Positions 32,289 to 42,422 of a stretch of 64,000 bases of DNA are shown piece after piece. Every line of letters begins with the position of its first letter. Position 1 is the first letter of the stretch. Both the position numbers and the translations under genes were made by a program. Origin of the DNA: Mycobacterium sp. IS-1590 (GTDB lineage: Bacteria > Actinomycetota > Actinomycetes > Mycobacteriales > Mycobacteriaceae); contig NZ_LQIW01000048.1 of NCBI RefSeq assembly GCF_001500025.1, forward strand, positions 219,169 to 283,168, written 5' to 3'. The notes below the pieces were generated by a model, which was given only the letters and a program-made list of their open reading frames with translations, ran no database searches and was not told where the DNA came from.

Positions 32289-34280
32289 GTGACCACGTCG
32301 GACGCGCCGGACATCACCCAGTTGCTGGCCACCGCGGTCGCGGCGCTCGGTGGGCGCGAACGCGCCGGCCAGGTCGAGATGGCCAAGGCCGTCGCCAACG
32401 CCTTCGACACCGGGGAGCACCTCGCCGTCCAGGCTGGGACGGGCACGGGCAAATCGCTGGCTTACCTCGTGCCGTCGCTCGCACGTGCCGTCGACGCCGA
32501 CGAACCCGTCGTGGTGTCCACGGCCACCATCGCGCTGCAACGCCAACTCGTCGACCGCGACCTTCCGCGGCTGGCGGAGTCGCTGGCCGACGCACTTGCG
32601 CGCGCGCCCGAGTACGCCCTCCTGAAGGGTCGCGGAAATTATCTGTGCCTGAACAAGATTCACAACGGTAGTTCGGCAGGCGGTGTCACCGAGCCCGACG
32701 ACCGGTCCCAGGAGGACCTGTTCGAACCCGTGGTGACCAGCGCTCTGGGCCGAGACGTGAAGCGGCTCATCGCCTGGTCGTCGGACACCGAGACCGGTGA
32801 CCGCGACGAGCTGGCCCCGGGGGTACCCGACCGGTCCTGGTCGCAGGTCAGCGTTTCGGCGCGCGAATGCATCGGGGTGGCCCGGTGCCCGTTCGGCACC
32901 GACTGTTTCGCCGAGAAGGCACGGGAGAAGGCCGACCGCGCCGATGTCGTCGTCACCAATCACGCGCTGCTGGCCATCGACGCGATTTCTGACGCCGCCG
33001 TACTCCCCGAACACCATCTGCTCGTCGTCGACGAGGCGCACGAGTTGGCCGACCGCGTGACCTCGGTGGCCACCGGCGAGCTGTCCGCGACATCGCTCGG
33101 CATCGCCCACCGCCGCGCCGCGCGCCTGGTCGACCAGGAACTGGCCCAGCGGCTGGAAGCCGCGACGGCGACGCTGTCGTCGGCCATCCACGACACGGAA
33201 CCGGGCCGCATCGACGTCCTCGACGCCGAACTGGCGACCTACCTGACCGCGGTGCGCGACGCCGCGTACCGGGCCCGGTCGGCAATCGACACCGCGCCCA
33301 GCGACCCGGCGGCCGCATCCGCGCGCACCGAAGCCGTGACCGCGTTGACCGATGTCGGTGACACCGCCTCGCGCGTTCTCGACTCCTTCTTGCCCGCCAT
33401 CCCCGACCGCACCGACGTGGTGTGGATCGAACGCGAGGACACCCGCGGATCGGTGCGGACCATACTGCGCGTCGCCCCGCTGTCGGTGTCGCATCTGTTG
33501 CGCACCAGGCTTTTTGAGACCACCACGACCGTCCTGACGTCGGCGACGCTGACGATCGGCGGCACGTTCGACGCGATGGCTTCGGCGTGGGGGCTCGCGG
33601 GCGGGGAGACCGAGTGGAAAGGCATCGACGTCGGATCCCCGTTCGAGCACACGAAGTCGGGCATCCTCTACGTCGCAGCACATCTGCCTCCGCCGGGACG
33701 CGATGGCACGGGCTCCGCGGAACAACTCGACGAAATCGCCGCGCTGATCACCGCGGCCGGCGGCCGAACCCTCGGGCTGTTCTCCTCGATGCGTGCGGCC
33801 AAGGCGGCCACCGAGATCATGCGGGATCGGCTGGACACTCCGGTGCTGTGCCAGGGCGAGGACACCACATCGGCGTTGGTCAAGCGGTTCGCCGACGACC
33901 CCGAGACGTCGCTGTTCGGCACGCTGTCGCTGTGGCAGGGCGTCGACGTGCCCGGCCCGTCTTTGTCACTGGTGCTCATCGATCGGATTCCGTTTCCGCG
34001 CCCCGACGATCCGTTACTGACGGCCCGGCAACGAGCAGTGGCCGCCCGAGGTGGCAACGGCTTCATGGCCGTGGCCGCCAGCCACGCCGCACTGCTGTTG
34101 GCCCAAGGTGCGGGACGTTTGTTGCGCACCGTCGACGACCGCGGCGTGGTCGCCGTGCTGGACTCGCGCATGGCCACGGCCCGCTACGGGGGATTCCTTC
34201 GGGCCTCCCTGCCGCCGTTCTGGGCGACCACCGACTCCGACCGCGTGCGTCAGGCGCTCGAACGTCTCCGCGCGCGGTGA
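32289..34280 (+). CDS. dinG: DinG-family ATP-dependent DNA helicase
   Basis: A 663-residue XPD-like superfamily 2 helicase. Walker A is GTGTGKS near residue 50, and the DEAH box lies in VVDEAHELADR. Four Cys that ligate the [4Fe-4S] cluster are visible, in YLCLNK and in RECIGVARCPFGTDC. The C-terminal helicase motif is QGAGRLLRT. GTG 32289 is two bases after the pncB stop, so the two are coupled. It unwinds R-loops and damaged-DNA structures. Confidence 0.93.
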   Translation: MTTSDAPDITQLLATAVAALGGRERAGQVEMAKAVANAFDTGEHLAVQAGTGTGKSLAYLVPSLARAVDADEPVVVSTATIALQRQLVDRDLPRLAESLADALARAPEYALLKGRGNYLCLNKIHNGSSAGGVTEPDDRSQEDLFEPVVTSALGRDVKRLIAWSSDTETGDRDELAPGVPDRSWSQVSVSARECIGVARCPFGTDCFAEKAREKADRADVVVTNHALLAIDAISDAAVLPEHHLLVVDEAHELADRVTSVATGELSATSLGIAHRRAARLVDQELAQRLEAATATLSSAIHDTEPGRIDVLDAELATYLTAVRDAAYRARSAIDTAPSDPAAASARTEAVTALTDVGDTASRVLDSFLPAIPDRTDVVWIEREDTRGSVRTILRVAPLSVSHLLRTRLFETTTTVLTSATLTIGGTFDAMASAWGLAGGETEWKGIDVGSPFEHTKSGILYVAAHLPPPGRDGTGSAEQLDEIAALITAAGGRTLGLFSSMRAAKAATEIMRDRLDTPVLCQGEDTTSALVKRFADDPETSLFGTLSLWQGVDVPGPSLSLVLIDRIPFPRPDDPLLTARQRAVAARGGNGFMAVAASHAALLLAQGAGRLLRTVDDRGVVAVLDSRMATARYGGFLRASLPPFWATTDSDRVRQALERLRAR

Positions 34281-34347
34281 TTGTTTTCTATTCTGACAAC
34301 GGTTCAGTGCGCGCCGTGCGGCCGCCTCGACGCGAAAGGCGGCGTCC

Positions 34348-35787
34348 ATGAATCGGCGACTCCTGGTCGGCGCCGTGACCGCGATATCGGCGGTGCTTGT
34401 CGTCACCGGATGCACCACCACCCTGCGCGGCGAACCCGTATCGGTGTTCAACGATCCGTTCCGCGTCGCGGGCATGCCGGCGACCGACGGCCCCACCGGT
34501 TTACGGCCGGACGCGCGGGGTCCGGCGCGAGTGGTGTTGGGCACCGACGGGAGCGACTCCGACGAACTGGCCCGGCAGGCGATCAGCGATATCGAAGAGT
34601 TCTGGGAAGGCGCCTACGGCACCGCCTTCGACGGCCGGTTCGAGCCGGTCGAGCGCGTCTATTCCTGGGACGCCAACGGATTCGACAGCACCGGATTCTG
34701 TGACACCGACACGTACGGTCTGGTCAACGCCGGCTACTGCACCACCGACAACACCATCGGGTGGGATCGGGGCGAGCTTGTGCCCAGCCTGCGACAGGAG
34801 TTCGGCGACATGGGTGTCACGATGGTGCTCGCCCACGAATACGGCCACGCGGTGCAGAGGCTGGCCGGCCTTGTCGACGACGACACCCCGACGCTGGTAT
34901 CCGAACAGCAGGCCGACTGCCTCGCGGGCGCCTATATGCGCTGGGTCGCAGAAGACAACTCGCCGCGCTTCACGCTGTCGACCGGCGAAGGACTCAACAA
35001 CGTGTTGGCGTCCGTCATCGCGTTCCGGGACCCATTGTTGAGCGAGGACGACCCCGAAGTCGGTGTCGACGAACATGGTTCGGCGTTCGAACGCCTGTCG
35101 GCCTTTCAGTTCGGCTTCACCGACGGCCCCTCGGCCTGCGCGGCCATCGACTTGCGGGAGATCGGCCAACGCCGGGGCGATCTGCCGGTGCTCTTGGCAG
35201 AGGACGAGACGGGTGAATGGGCCGTCTCCGAAGAGTCGGTGCGCGCCGTCCTGGACGCGATGAACATCCTCTTCACACCCGCCAACCCACCACGGCTGAG
35301 CTTCGACCCCCCGCAGTGCACGAATGCGCGACCGAGTCCTCCGGTGTCCTACTGCCCGGCGACCAACACGATCGCCGTCGAGCTCGACGAGCTGGCGCAG
35401 ATGGGTGCTCAGCCCGACATCGAGGACCCGGTCAGCCTGGCCACCGGTGACAACACCGCCTACTCGGTATTGGTGTCGCGGTACATGCAGGCGATCCAGA
35501 AGGAGCACGGCGGCGTCGCACTCGACAGCGCCGAGGCCGCGCTTCGCACCGCGTGCCTGACCGGTGTCGCCACCACCAAGCTCTCGAAGAGCGTGACCAC
35601 CCCTGACGGCAACACCGTGGCGCTGACAGCGGGCGACGTCGACGAAGCCGTGTCGGGCATCCTGATGAACGGCTTGGTGGCCAGCGACGTCAACGGCGAA
35701 TCGGTGCCCTCGGGCTTTTCGCGCATCGACGCATTCCGCGTCGGCGTCCTCGGCGACACCGAACGCTGCTTCAAGCGCTTCGACTGA
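34348..35787 (+). CDS. secreted lipoprotein zinc metallopeptidase (neutral zinc metallopeptidase family)
   Basis: A 479-residue protein with an N-terminal signal ending in VVTGC, a lipobox, so the mature protein is anchored at Cys22. The zinc motif is AHEYGHAVQ (HExxH), and EQQADCLAGAY supplies the third ligand region, as in the YpfJ-type peptidases. The C-terminal half has several further Cys that may form disulfides. It resembles mycobacterial LpqM-type peptidases, though I am not sure it is the orthologue. It follows dinG and is not part of the usual core order. Confidence 0.85.
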   Translation: MNRRLLVGAVTAISAVLVVTGCTTTLRGEPVSVFNDPFRVAGMPATDGPTGLRPDARGPARVVLGTDGSDSDELARQAISDIEEFWEGAYGTAFDGRFEPVERVYSWDANGFDSTGFCDTDTYGLVNAGYCTTDNTIGWDRGELVPSLRQEFGDMGVTMVLAHEYGHAVQRLAGLVDDDTPTLVSEQQADCLAGAYMRWVAEDNSPRFTLSTGEGLNNVLASVIAFRDPLLSEDDPEVGVDEHGSAFERLSAFQFGFTDGPSACAAIDLREIGQRRGDLPVLLAEDETGEWAVSEESVRAVLDAMNILFTPANPPRLSFDPPQCTNARPSPPVSYCPATNTIAVELDELAQMGAQPDIEDPVSLATGDNTAYSVLVSRYMQAIQKEHGGVALDSAEAALRTACLTGVATTKLSKSVTTPDGNTVALTAGDVDEAVSGILMNGLVASDVNGESVPSGFSRIDAFRVGVLGDTERCFKRFD

Positions 35788-35794
35788 GCGCCGC

Positions 35795-36538
35795 TCAGAT
35801 CTTCTTGGTCACGCCGTACCAGGCGACGATCGCCTCCGACTGATCTGTGGTGTGGCTGAGGTATGCATACGAGCGGATGAAGGACTCACCGACGCAGCCG
35901 TCGATCTTGACCCGGAAGTTGCTCACCATCACCCACGGTTCGGCGCCGGTGAACTTCTTCTTCGTCACCGGGACCACGTTGACCAGACCCGGTTTGAGGC
36001 CGACGGTGATACCGCCGCCGACATTGCCGCCGAGGCTCGGCAGGATCCCGAAATCCTCTCCACCACCGACGATGGTGAGCCCCAGGAGTCCGATGGACGG
36101 GTTGATGCCCGCGGTACCGGCCAGCGTGACGCCGTTCGAGGTGCTCATGTCGATGCCGCAGCCGATTTCGTAACCGACTTCGAGGCTGCCCTCCGGCGCT
36201 ACACCGTCCCCCGGGCCGGTCAGCCGACCCTTGTAGGTGCCGCCGACGACATACTCACGCGACGACAATGCAGTCGTCAGCGGAGGGCTCGGTGCTTGGG
36301 TCTCTTTCTCGGCGCCCATCTCCAGAGTCCACCCGTCGGGCGTCTCGGTCACCGCGGGCGGGGTGGATTCGACGGCGCCGTCCGGAGGCGGTGGCGGGGG
36401 TGCCCCTTCAGCGGGCACTTCGGCCACGACCGGGTCGGCCTCCGGATCGGCCGCCGCGGATGCGGCGCCCAGACTGCCGAGTACCCCCGCGACCGCGATC
36501 ACGGTGATGCCTCGCCGCAGCACAATCCCAATCGTCAC
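35795..36538 (-). CDS. MspA-family porin-like secreted protein
   Basis: A 247-residue protein with a signal peptide (cleaved near ASAAADP) and an unusual Pro-rich stretch APPPPPPDG. An MspA-like beta domain follows: SREYVVGGTYKGRLTGP, GSLEVGYEIG, and a C-terminal SYAYLSHTTDQS segment. MspA forms an octameric outer-membrane channel. Two Cys (in YEIGCGID and KIDGCVGES) are not typical of MspA and could form a disulfide. GTG 36538 has GGAGGG six bases upstream. It may be a channel or a non-porin relative. Confidence 0.78.
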   Translation of the reverse strand: MTIGIVLRRGITVIAVAGVLGSLGAASAAADPEADPVVAEVPAEGAPPPPPPDGAVESTPPAVTETPDGWTLEMGAEKETQAPSPPLTTALSSREYVVGGTYKGRLTGPGDGVAPEGSLEVGYEIGCGIDMSTSNGVTLAGTAGINPSIGLLGLTIVGGGEDFGILPSLGGNVGGGITVGLKPGLVNVVPVTKKKFTGAEPWVMVSNFRVKIDGCVGESFIRSYAYLSHTTDQSEAIVAWYGVTKKI

Positions 36539-36631
36539 TGGCCACCCTCCGTCGTTAGCAACGCTTCGGAACCTACCGCGCCCGCTGTGCGCCGCGTGCG
36601 GATGCTCCGAGAATCGTTCCGATCGCCCAGC

Positions 36632-37480
36632 TCAGGTCGGCATTCGCAGGACGTGGCCCGCTTCCAGGGCGACCCAGACGGCGCCTTCGGCGTCGACCGC
36701 GAGGCCATGCGGTTCGCTGCCCGGCGGGAGGTCGATCGTCACGATGTCACCGTCGCCGCTGACGCGGGCGAGCTGGCTCGACCCCCACAGCGTCACCCAG
36801 ACGCCGTCGCCGGGATCAGCGATCACCGCGTGCGGCTTGCCGGGCAGTTCGATCTCCTGGATGGCATCGTCGATCGGAATCCGGCCGAGGCGTTCGGCGA
36901 GGATCTCGGTGAACCACAGCGCATCGTCGTGGGTTGCGGTGATGCCGACGGGACCCGAGGCGGCAGTTGGTGTTTCGCGGATCGTCAGGTCGCCGGCGAG
37001 CGTAAGACGGCCCACGGCGCTCGCCTGGTTCAACGTGAACCACAGCGCGTCGTCGGGGCCGGTGACGATCATCGACGGCGCACCGCCGACCGGATGGATC
37101 TCCGACACCTCACCGTCCACCGACATCCGGGCGACCACGCCGGAGCCCATGGCCGTGAACCACAGCGCCCCATCGGGACCCGTCGTGATGCCGTACGGAG
37201 CGCTGTCGGCAGGCAGTTCGAATGCGCTCACTTCGCCGGCGCTGGTGATGCGGCCGATGCGGTCATCGCCGTTGCGGGTGAACCACATCGCCCCGTCAGG
37301 ACCGGCGGTGATGATCGAGGGCCGACACTCCGGTGCCACGGGATGAACCGCGACCTCACCGTTGTCAGTCACGCGCGCGATCGCGCCGTCGTGCACGAGG
37401 GTCACCCAGAGCGCCCTGTCCGGGCCTGCCGCGATCCCGTAGGGTCCGCCGTCGAGCGCGACCTTGCGAGCTCGTGTCAC
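36632..37480 (-). CDS. beta-propeller protein, virginiamycin B lyase-like
   Basis: A 282-residue protein built from about seven repeats containing GPDGALWFT or a near variant, the blade pattern of Vgb-type streptogramin lyases. A catalytic His/Glu set could be supplied by THDDALWFTEI and PHGLAVD, but I cannot confirm it. There is no signal peptide. The GTG start at 37480 overlaps the glgP stop (GTGA), an unexpected pairing. It may be a lyase, a sugar-binding propeller or a regulator. Confidence 0.75.
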   Translation of the reverse strand: MTRARKVALDGGPYGIAAGPDRALWVTLVHDGAIARVTDNGEVAVHPVAPECRPSIITAGPDGAMWFTRNGDDRIGRITSAGEVSAFELPADSAPYGITTGPDGALWFTAMGSGVVARMSVDGEVSEIHPVGGAPSMIVTGPDDALWFTLNQASAVGRLTLAGDLTIRETPTAASGPVGITATHDDALWFTEILAERLGRIPIDDAIQEIELPGKPHAVIADPGDGVWVTLWGSSQLARVSGDGDIVTIDLPPGSEPHGLAVDAEGAVWVALEAGHVLRMPT

Positions 37481-40101
37481 GCGAGCGTGACGAGGCCGAG
37501 CTCGTTGTCGCCCGCCAACAGCGGATGGTGCGGCAGCACACGCACCGTGTAGCCCACCGGCCCCGCGACGGGCAACGGTGCGGTCGCGGAGAAGACTTCC
37601 CTGCCCGCGTCGGCGCTTCCGGTGTGCACCATCGGCACGGTGACCGGTTCGACGAGTTGATCGCTCGTGTCGACGCGGCCCAGCACCGCTTGCACGGCAA
37701 CCTCTTCGGGACGCAGACCCGCCAGATACACGGTGGCGGTCAGCGTGAGCTCCGAACCGAGCAGCGGCGTGTCCGGCAGACCATAGCTGTCGACGTCGGT
37801 GATTTGGATCTTGGGCCACGATTCCTGGGCACGCAGCCGGTAGTTGGCCAGATCCCTTGCGGCGCCGAACGGTTCACCGTCACCCCCGGGTTCGACGGTC
37901 CGCCGCAGCGATTGCGCCGCCGGTGCGTAGTACTTCTCGGTGTAGTCGCGCACCATCCGCGACGCCAGCACCTTGGGCCCCAACACGATCAACGTGTGCC
38001 GCACCATCTCCACCCACCGCGCCGGGACACCGCGCTCGTCGCGGTCGTAGAACTTCGGCGCAACCGAGGTCTCCAGCAGGTCATACAGTGCGGCGGCCTC
38101 GAGGTCGTCGCGCCGGTTCTCGTCGGCCAGACCGTCGGCGGTCGGGATCTCCCAACCGTTCTCCCCGTCGTACCACTCGTCCCACCACCCGTCGCGGATC
38201 GACAGGTTCAGACCACCGTTGAGCGCGCTCTTCATGCCCGACGTGCCGCATGCCTCCAGCGGCCGCAGCGGATTGTTCAGCCACACGTCACATCCCCAGT
38301 ACAGCTGGCGGGCCATCGACATGTCGTAGTCGGGCAGAAAGGCGATCCGGTGCCGGACCTCGGGCCGGTCGGCGAATTTCACCACCTGCTGGATCAGGGC
38401 CTTGCCCCCGTCGTCGGCGGGATGGGACTTGCCCGCGACGATGAGCTGGATCGGCCGTTCGTCGTTGAGCAGCAGCCGCTCCAACCGCTCGGGGTCACGC
38501 AGCATCAACGTCAGGCGCTTGTAGGTCGGCACCCGTCGCGCGAATCCGATCGTCAGCACGGCGGGGTCGAAAGCCGTTGCGATCCAGCCCAACTCGGCTT
38601 CTGCCGCGCCGCGTTCCAGGTACGACCTACGCAGCCTCGCGCGCACGTCCTCGACGAGTTGCTCGCGCAGTTGCGAGCGGATCCACCACAGGTGGCCGGT
38701 GTCGACCTGCTGCAGGCGGCTCCACACCGCGGGTTCGCGCGCGCTGGTGAGGTCCTCGCTGCCGAGCAGTTCGCGGCCGAGTTCCATCCACTGCGGCGCC
38801 GCCCAGGTGGGCGCGTGCACACCGTTGGTGATCGACCCGATCGGCACCTCGCCGGGATCGAAACCCGGCCACAGCTCGTTGAACATGTGCCTGCTGACGT
38901 TGCCGTGCAGCATTGAGACACCGTTGGCGCGCTGCGCCAGGCGCAGACCCATGTGGGCCATGTTGAACTTGGTCGGGTCGTCCTCCTCGCCGAAGGCGAT
39001 GATGCGGTCGAGCGGAAGGCCGGGCAGCAGCCGCGACATCGCGCCCGACGGGCCGTCGGTCGAGCCGCCGAAGTACCGCCGCACCATCTCCACCGGGAAC
39101 CGGTCGATACCCGCGGGAACCGGAGTGTGCGTGGTGAACACCGTCGAAGACCGCACCACCGTCAGCGCGGTGTCGAAATCGAGCCCCGCGTCGATGAGTT
39201 CCCGGATGCGCTCGACACCGAGAAAACCGGCGTGCCCCTCGTTCATGTGGAACACCTCGGGCGAGGGCCTGCCCTCCAGCTCGATGAACGCGCGGATCGC
39301 CCGGACCCCGCCGATACCGGCGAGGATCTCCTGCTTGATCCGGTGCTCCTGGTCCCCGCCGTAGAGTCGGTCGGTCACGCCACGCAGATCGTGGTCGTTT
39401 TCCGGGACGTCGGAATCCAGCAGCAGCAACGGGATTCGGCCCACCTGGGCGATCCAGACCCGCGCCTGCAGCCGGGCGTCATAGCCGTTCTCGCTGGGCA
39501 TCGCGACCGAGACGAGCACCTGTTGCCCGTCATGGTCGGTGAGCAGCCGCAGCGGCAGACCCTGCGGATCCAGGGCCGGATAGCTCTCATGCTGCCAGCC
39601 GTCAGCGGTCAGCGACTGCCGAAAGTAACCCGACCGGTAGAGCAGCCCGACGGCGATCAACGGCAGGCCGAGATCCGACGCCGCCTTGAGGTGGTCGCCG
39701 GCCAGGATGCCGAGACCGCCCGAGTAGTTCGGGAGGGACTCGGCCACCCCGAACTCCATCGAGAAGTACGCGATCCCGTTGGGCAGCTGGGCCCCGTGCT
39801 CGACCTCCTGCTGGTACCACAGCGGCCGGCTGAGGTAGTCGTCGAGATCGGCGGCCAGCCCGTCGAGGCGGCGCAGGAACTCCTCGTCGCCGGCCAGGGT
39901 GTCCAGGCGCTGCGGGCTGACCTGCCCCAGCAGGCCCACGGGATCACAGCCGACGCGCTTCCAGAGCTCGGGTTCGATCGACTCGAACAGATCCTGCGTC
40001 GGCCGATCCCAGGACCAGCGCAGGTTGATCGACAACCGTTCGAGCGCGGCCAGCCGGTCGGGCAGATGCGCTCGGACGGTGAACCTTCTCAGCGCTTTCA
40101 T
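37477..40101 (-). CDS. glgP: glycogen phosphorylase (alpha-glucan phosphorylase)
   Basis: An 874-residue GT35 phosphorylase that releases glucose-1-phosphate from alpha-glucans. Typical elements are NYSGGLGILAGDHLKAASD near residue 120, EVFHMNEGHAGF, FTTHTPVPAG and the PLP region LRPLEACGTSGMKSALNGG. It is the long, GlgP-type actinobacterial form. The ATG at 40101 faces glgE across a 232-base shared control region. Confidence 0.94.
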   Translation of the reverse strand: MKALRRFTVRAHLPDRLAALERLSINLRWSWDRPTQDLFESIEPELWKRVGCDPVGLLGQVSPQRLDTLAGDEEFLRRLDGLAADLDDYLSRPLWYQQEVEHGAQLPNGIAYFSMEFGVAESLPNYSGGLGILAGDHLKAASDLGLPLIAVGLLYRSGYFRQSLTADGWQHESYPALDPQGLPLRLLTDHDGQQVLVSVAMPSENGYDARLQARVWIAQVGRIPLLLLDSDVPENDHDLRGVTDRLYGGDQEHRIKQEILAGIGGVRAIRAFIELEGRPSPEVFHMNEGHAGFLGVERIRELIDAGLDFDTALTVVRSSTVFTTHTPVPAGIDRFPVEMVRRYFGGSTDGPSGAMSRLLPGLPLDRIIAFGEEDDPTKFNMAHMGLRLAQRANGVSMLHGNVSRHMFNELWPGFDPGEVPIGSITNGVHAPTWAAPQWMELGRELLGSEDLTSAREPAVWSRLQQVDTGHLWWIRSQLREQLVEDVRARLRRSYLERGAAEAELGWIATAFDPAVLTIGFARRVPTYKRLTLMLRDPERLERLLLNDERPIQLIVAGKSHPADDGGKALIQQVVKFADRPEVRHRIAFLPDYDMSMARQLYWGCDVWLNNPLRPLEACGTSGMKSALNGGLNLSIRDGWWDEWYDGENGWEIPTADGLADENRRDDLEAAALYDLLETSVAPKFYDRDERGVPARWVEMVRHTLIVLGPKVLASRMVRDYTEKYYAPAAQSLRRTVEPGGDGEPFGAARDLANYRLRAQESWPKIQITDVDSYGLPDTPLLGSELTLTATVYLAGLRPEEVAVQAVLGRVDTSDQLVEPVTVPMVHTGSADAGREVFSATAPLPVAGPVGYTVRVLPHHPLLAGDNELGLVTLA

Positions 40102-40181
40102 CGGGCCATCACGCGAGACAACATTACTGACAATCCGGCAGATCGCAGGGTGCCCGGTCGGACTGCTTGGCCCACTTCGGG

Positions 40182-40209
40182 TTGGGCTGCGCACTAACGT
40201 GGGTATAGG
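40182..40209 (+). promoter_or_regulatory. possible glgE promoter
   Basis: TTGGGC (40182-40187) and TATAGG (40204-40209) are 16 bases apart, close to sigma-A consensus, in the region between divergent glgP and glgE. The distance to the glgE start leaves a leader of about 120 bases. Confidence 0.35.
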
Positions 40210-40333
40210 GCGCGACGAGGGTTGTTCATCCTGACCGTGAACGGGACCACGACGACACAGCGGCCACGTCGGCGGTGCCGGCGGAGCACATCGGTGGCCG
40301 CAGCCAGAAGTAGGACCAGAGAAGGAGTGGTAG

Positions 40334-42418
40334 GTGGCCGGTCGAATCGAGATCGATGACGTCGCGCCGGTCGTCTCCGGGGGGCGCTACCCGGCGAAGG
40401 GGGTCGTCGGAGAAATCGTTCCGGTCGCGGCGACCGTGTGGCGAGAGGGCCACGACGCGGTCGCGGCCACGTTGGTGGTGCGCTATCGCGGCGCGGCATA
40501 TCCCCAGCTTGCCGACGATCCGCCGGGGTTGGTATCCGCCGAAGCGGTGCCGATCGAGACAGTGCTCGGCACGACGGCCCGCAAAAAGCCTCAGCATCTG
40601 CCCATGTCGACCGGGCGTACGCCCGATGTCTTCCACGGTGCGTTCACCCCCGACTGCGCCGGGCTGTGGACGTTCCGGGTGGACGGCTGGGGCGATCCGG
40701 TGGCGACCTGGCGTAAGAGCGTGACCGCCAAGCTCGACGCCGGTCAGAGCGAATCGGAGCTGTCGAACGACCTGTTGGTCGGGGCCAATCTGCTGGAACG
40801 CGCCTCGACCGGTGTGCCACGTCAGCACCGTTATCCACTCATCGAGGCGGCGGCGCGGCTGCGCCAACCCGGCGACCCGTTCAGCCGTGCCGGGGCCGCG
40901 TTGTCACCGGAGGTCACCCGCCTGCTCGACGACTATCCGCTGCGCGAGTTGGTGACCCGCGGCAAGCAGTACGGCGTCTGGGTCGACCGCCCCGAGGCGC
41001 GGTTCAGCGCGTGGTACGAGTTCTTCCCCCGTTCGACCGGCGGCTGGGACGCCCAGGGCAACCCGGTGCACGGCACCTTCGCGACCGCCACCAAGGCGCT
41101 CCCCCGCATCGCTCGGATGGGTTTCGACGTGGTCTACCTTCCGCCCATCCATCCGATCGGCAAGGTGCACCGCAAGGGCCCCAACAACAGCGTCACCGCC
41201 GCGCCCAACGACGTCGGCTCACCATGGGCGATCGGGAGCGACGAGGGCGGCCACGACGCGGTCCATCCGGAGCTGGGCACGATCGACGACTTCGACGAGT
41301 TCGTCGCCGCGGCCCGCGACGACGGCATGGAAGTGGCGCTCGACCTCGCGCTGCAGTGCGCACCCGACCATCCGTGGGCCAGGCAACACCCCGAGTGGTT
41401 CACGGTGCTGCCCGACGGCACGATCGCCTATGCGGAGAACCCGCCCAAGAAGTACCAGGACATCTACCCGCTGAACTTCGACAACGACCCAGCCGGGCTC
41501 TACGAGGAAGTGCTGCGGGTGGTTCGGCACTGGATCTCGCACGGCGTCAAGATCTTCCGGGTTGACAACCCTCACACCAAACCGCCGAACTTCTGGGCCT
41601 GGCTGATCGGTCAGGTGAAGAACGAGCACCCCGATGTGCTGTTTCTCTCGGAGGCCTTCACCCGTCCCGCACGGCTGTACGGACTGGCCAAACTGGGTTT
41701 CACACAGTCGTATTCGTACTTCACCTGGCGCACCGCCAAATGGGAACTCACCGAGTTCGGCCAGCAGATCGCCGAGCACGCCGACTACGCGTGCCCGAAC
41801 CTGTTCGTCAACACGCCCGACATCCTGCACGAGAGCCTGCAGCACGGAGGCCCCGGGATGTTCGCGATCCGCGCGGTGCTGGCATCGACGATGAGTTCGG
41901 CGTGGGGTGTCTATTCCGGATACGAACTGTACGAACACCGCGCCGTCCGGGAAGGCAGCGAGGAGTACCTGAACTCTGAGAAGTACGAGCTGAGGCCCCG
42001 CGACTTCGACGCCGCGCTGGCCGACGGTGAATCGTTGGAGCCGTTCATCACCCGGCTCAACGAGATCCGTCGGCTTCATCCCGCTCTACATCAGTTGCGC
42101 ACCATCAGGTTCCACCACGTCGACAACGACGCGCTCCTGGCCTACAGCAAGTTCGATCCCGCCACCGGTGATCAGGTACTGGTGGTGGTCACGCTCAACC
42201 CGTTCGGACCCGAAGAGGCGACGCTGTGGCTGGACATGCCCGCCCTCGGGATGGAGCCCTACGACCGGTTCTGGGTCCGCGACGAGATCACCGGCGACGA
42301 ATACCAGTGGGGGCAGTCCAATTACGTGCGTCTCGACCCGGTGCGGGCGGTCGCACACGTCTTGAACATGCCGCAGGTGCCCGCCGACCAACGACTCAAT
42401 CTGCTGCGTAGGGAGTGA
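40334..42418 (+). CDS. glgE: alpha-1,4-glucan:maltose-1-phosphate maltosyltransferase
   Basis: A 694-residue GH13 subfamily 3 enzyme that extends alpha-glucan using maltose-1-phosphate. The catalytic nucleophile Asp lies in IFRVDNPHTKP and the acid/base Glu in LFLSEAFTRP. GTG 40334 follows a GAAGGAG site. In M. tuberculosis loss of GlgE is lethal because maltose-1-phosphate builds up. It is followed 4 bases later by glgB, its branching partner. Confidence 0.96.
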   Translation: MAGRIEIDDVAPVVSGGRYPAKGVVGEIVPVAATVWREGHDAVAATLVVRYRGAAYPQLADDPPGLVSAEAVPIETVLGTTARKKPQHLPMSTGRTPDVFHGAFTPDCAGLWTFRVDGWGDPVATWRKSVTAKLDAGQSESELSNDLLVGANLLERASTGVPRQHRYPLIEAAARLRQPGDPFSRAGAALSPEVTRLLDDYPLRELVTRGKQYGVWVDRPEARFSAWYEFFPRSTGGWDAQGNPVHGTFATATKALPRIARMGFDVVYLPPIHPIGKVHRKGPNNSVTAAPNDVGSPWAIGSDEGGHDAVHPELGTIDDFDEFVAAARDDGMEVALDLALQCAPDHPWARQHPEWFTVLPDGTIAYAENPPKKYQDIYPLNFDNDPAGLYEEVLRVVRHWISHGVKIFRVDNPHTKPPNFWAWLIGQVKNEHPDVLFLSEAFTRPARLYGLAKLGFTQSYSYFTWRTAKWELTEFGQQIAEHADYACPNLFVNTPDILHESLQHGGPGMFAIRAVLASTMSSAWGVYSGYELYEHRAVREGSEEYLNSEKYELRPRDFDAALADGESLEPFITRLNEIRRLHPALHQLRTIRFHHVDNDALLAYSKFDPATGDQVLVVVTLNPFGPEEATLWLDMPALGMEPYDRFWVRDEITGDEYQWGQSNYVRLDPVRAVAHVLNMPQVPADQRLNLLRRE

Positions 42419-42422
42419 CGAG

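Noticed and set aside
37333..38916. 527-codon plus-strand frame opposite the 3' part of glgP
   Set aside because: Antisense shadow; the glgP sequence is intact and conserved on the minus strand.
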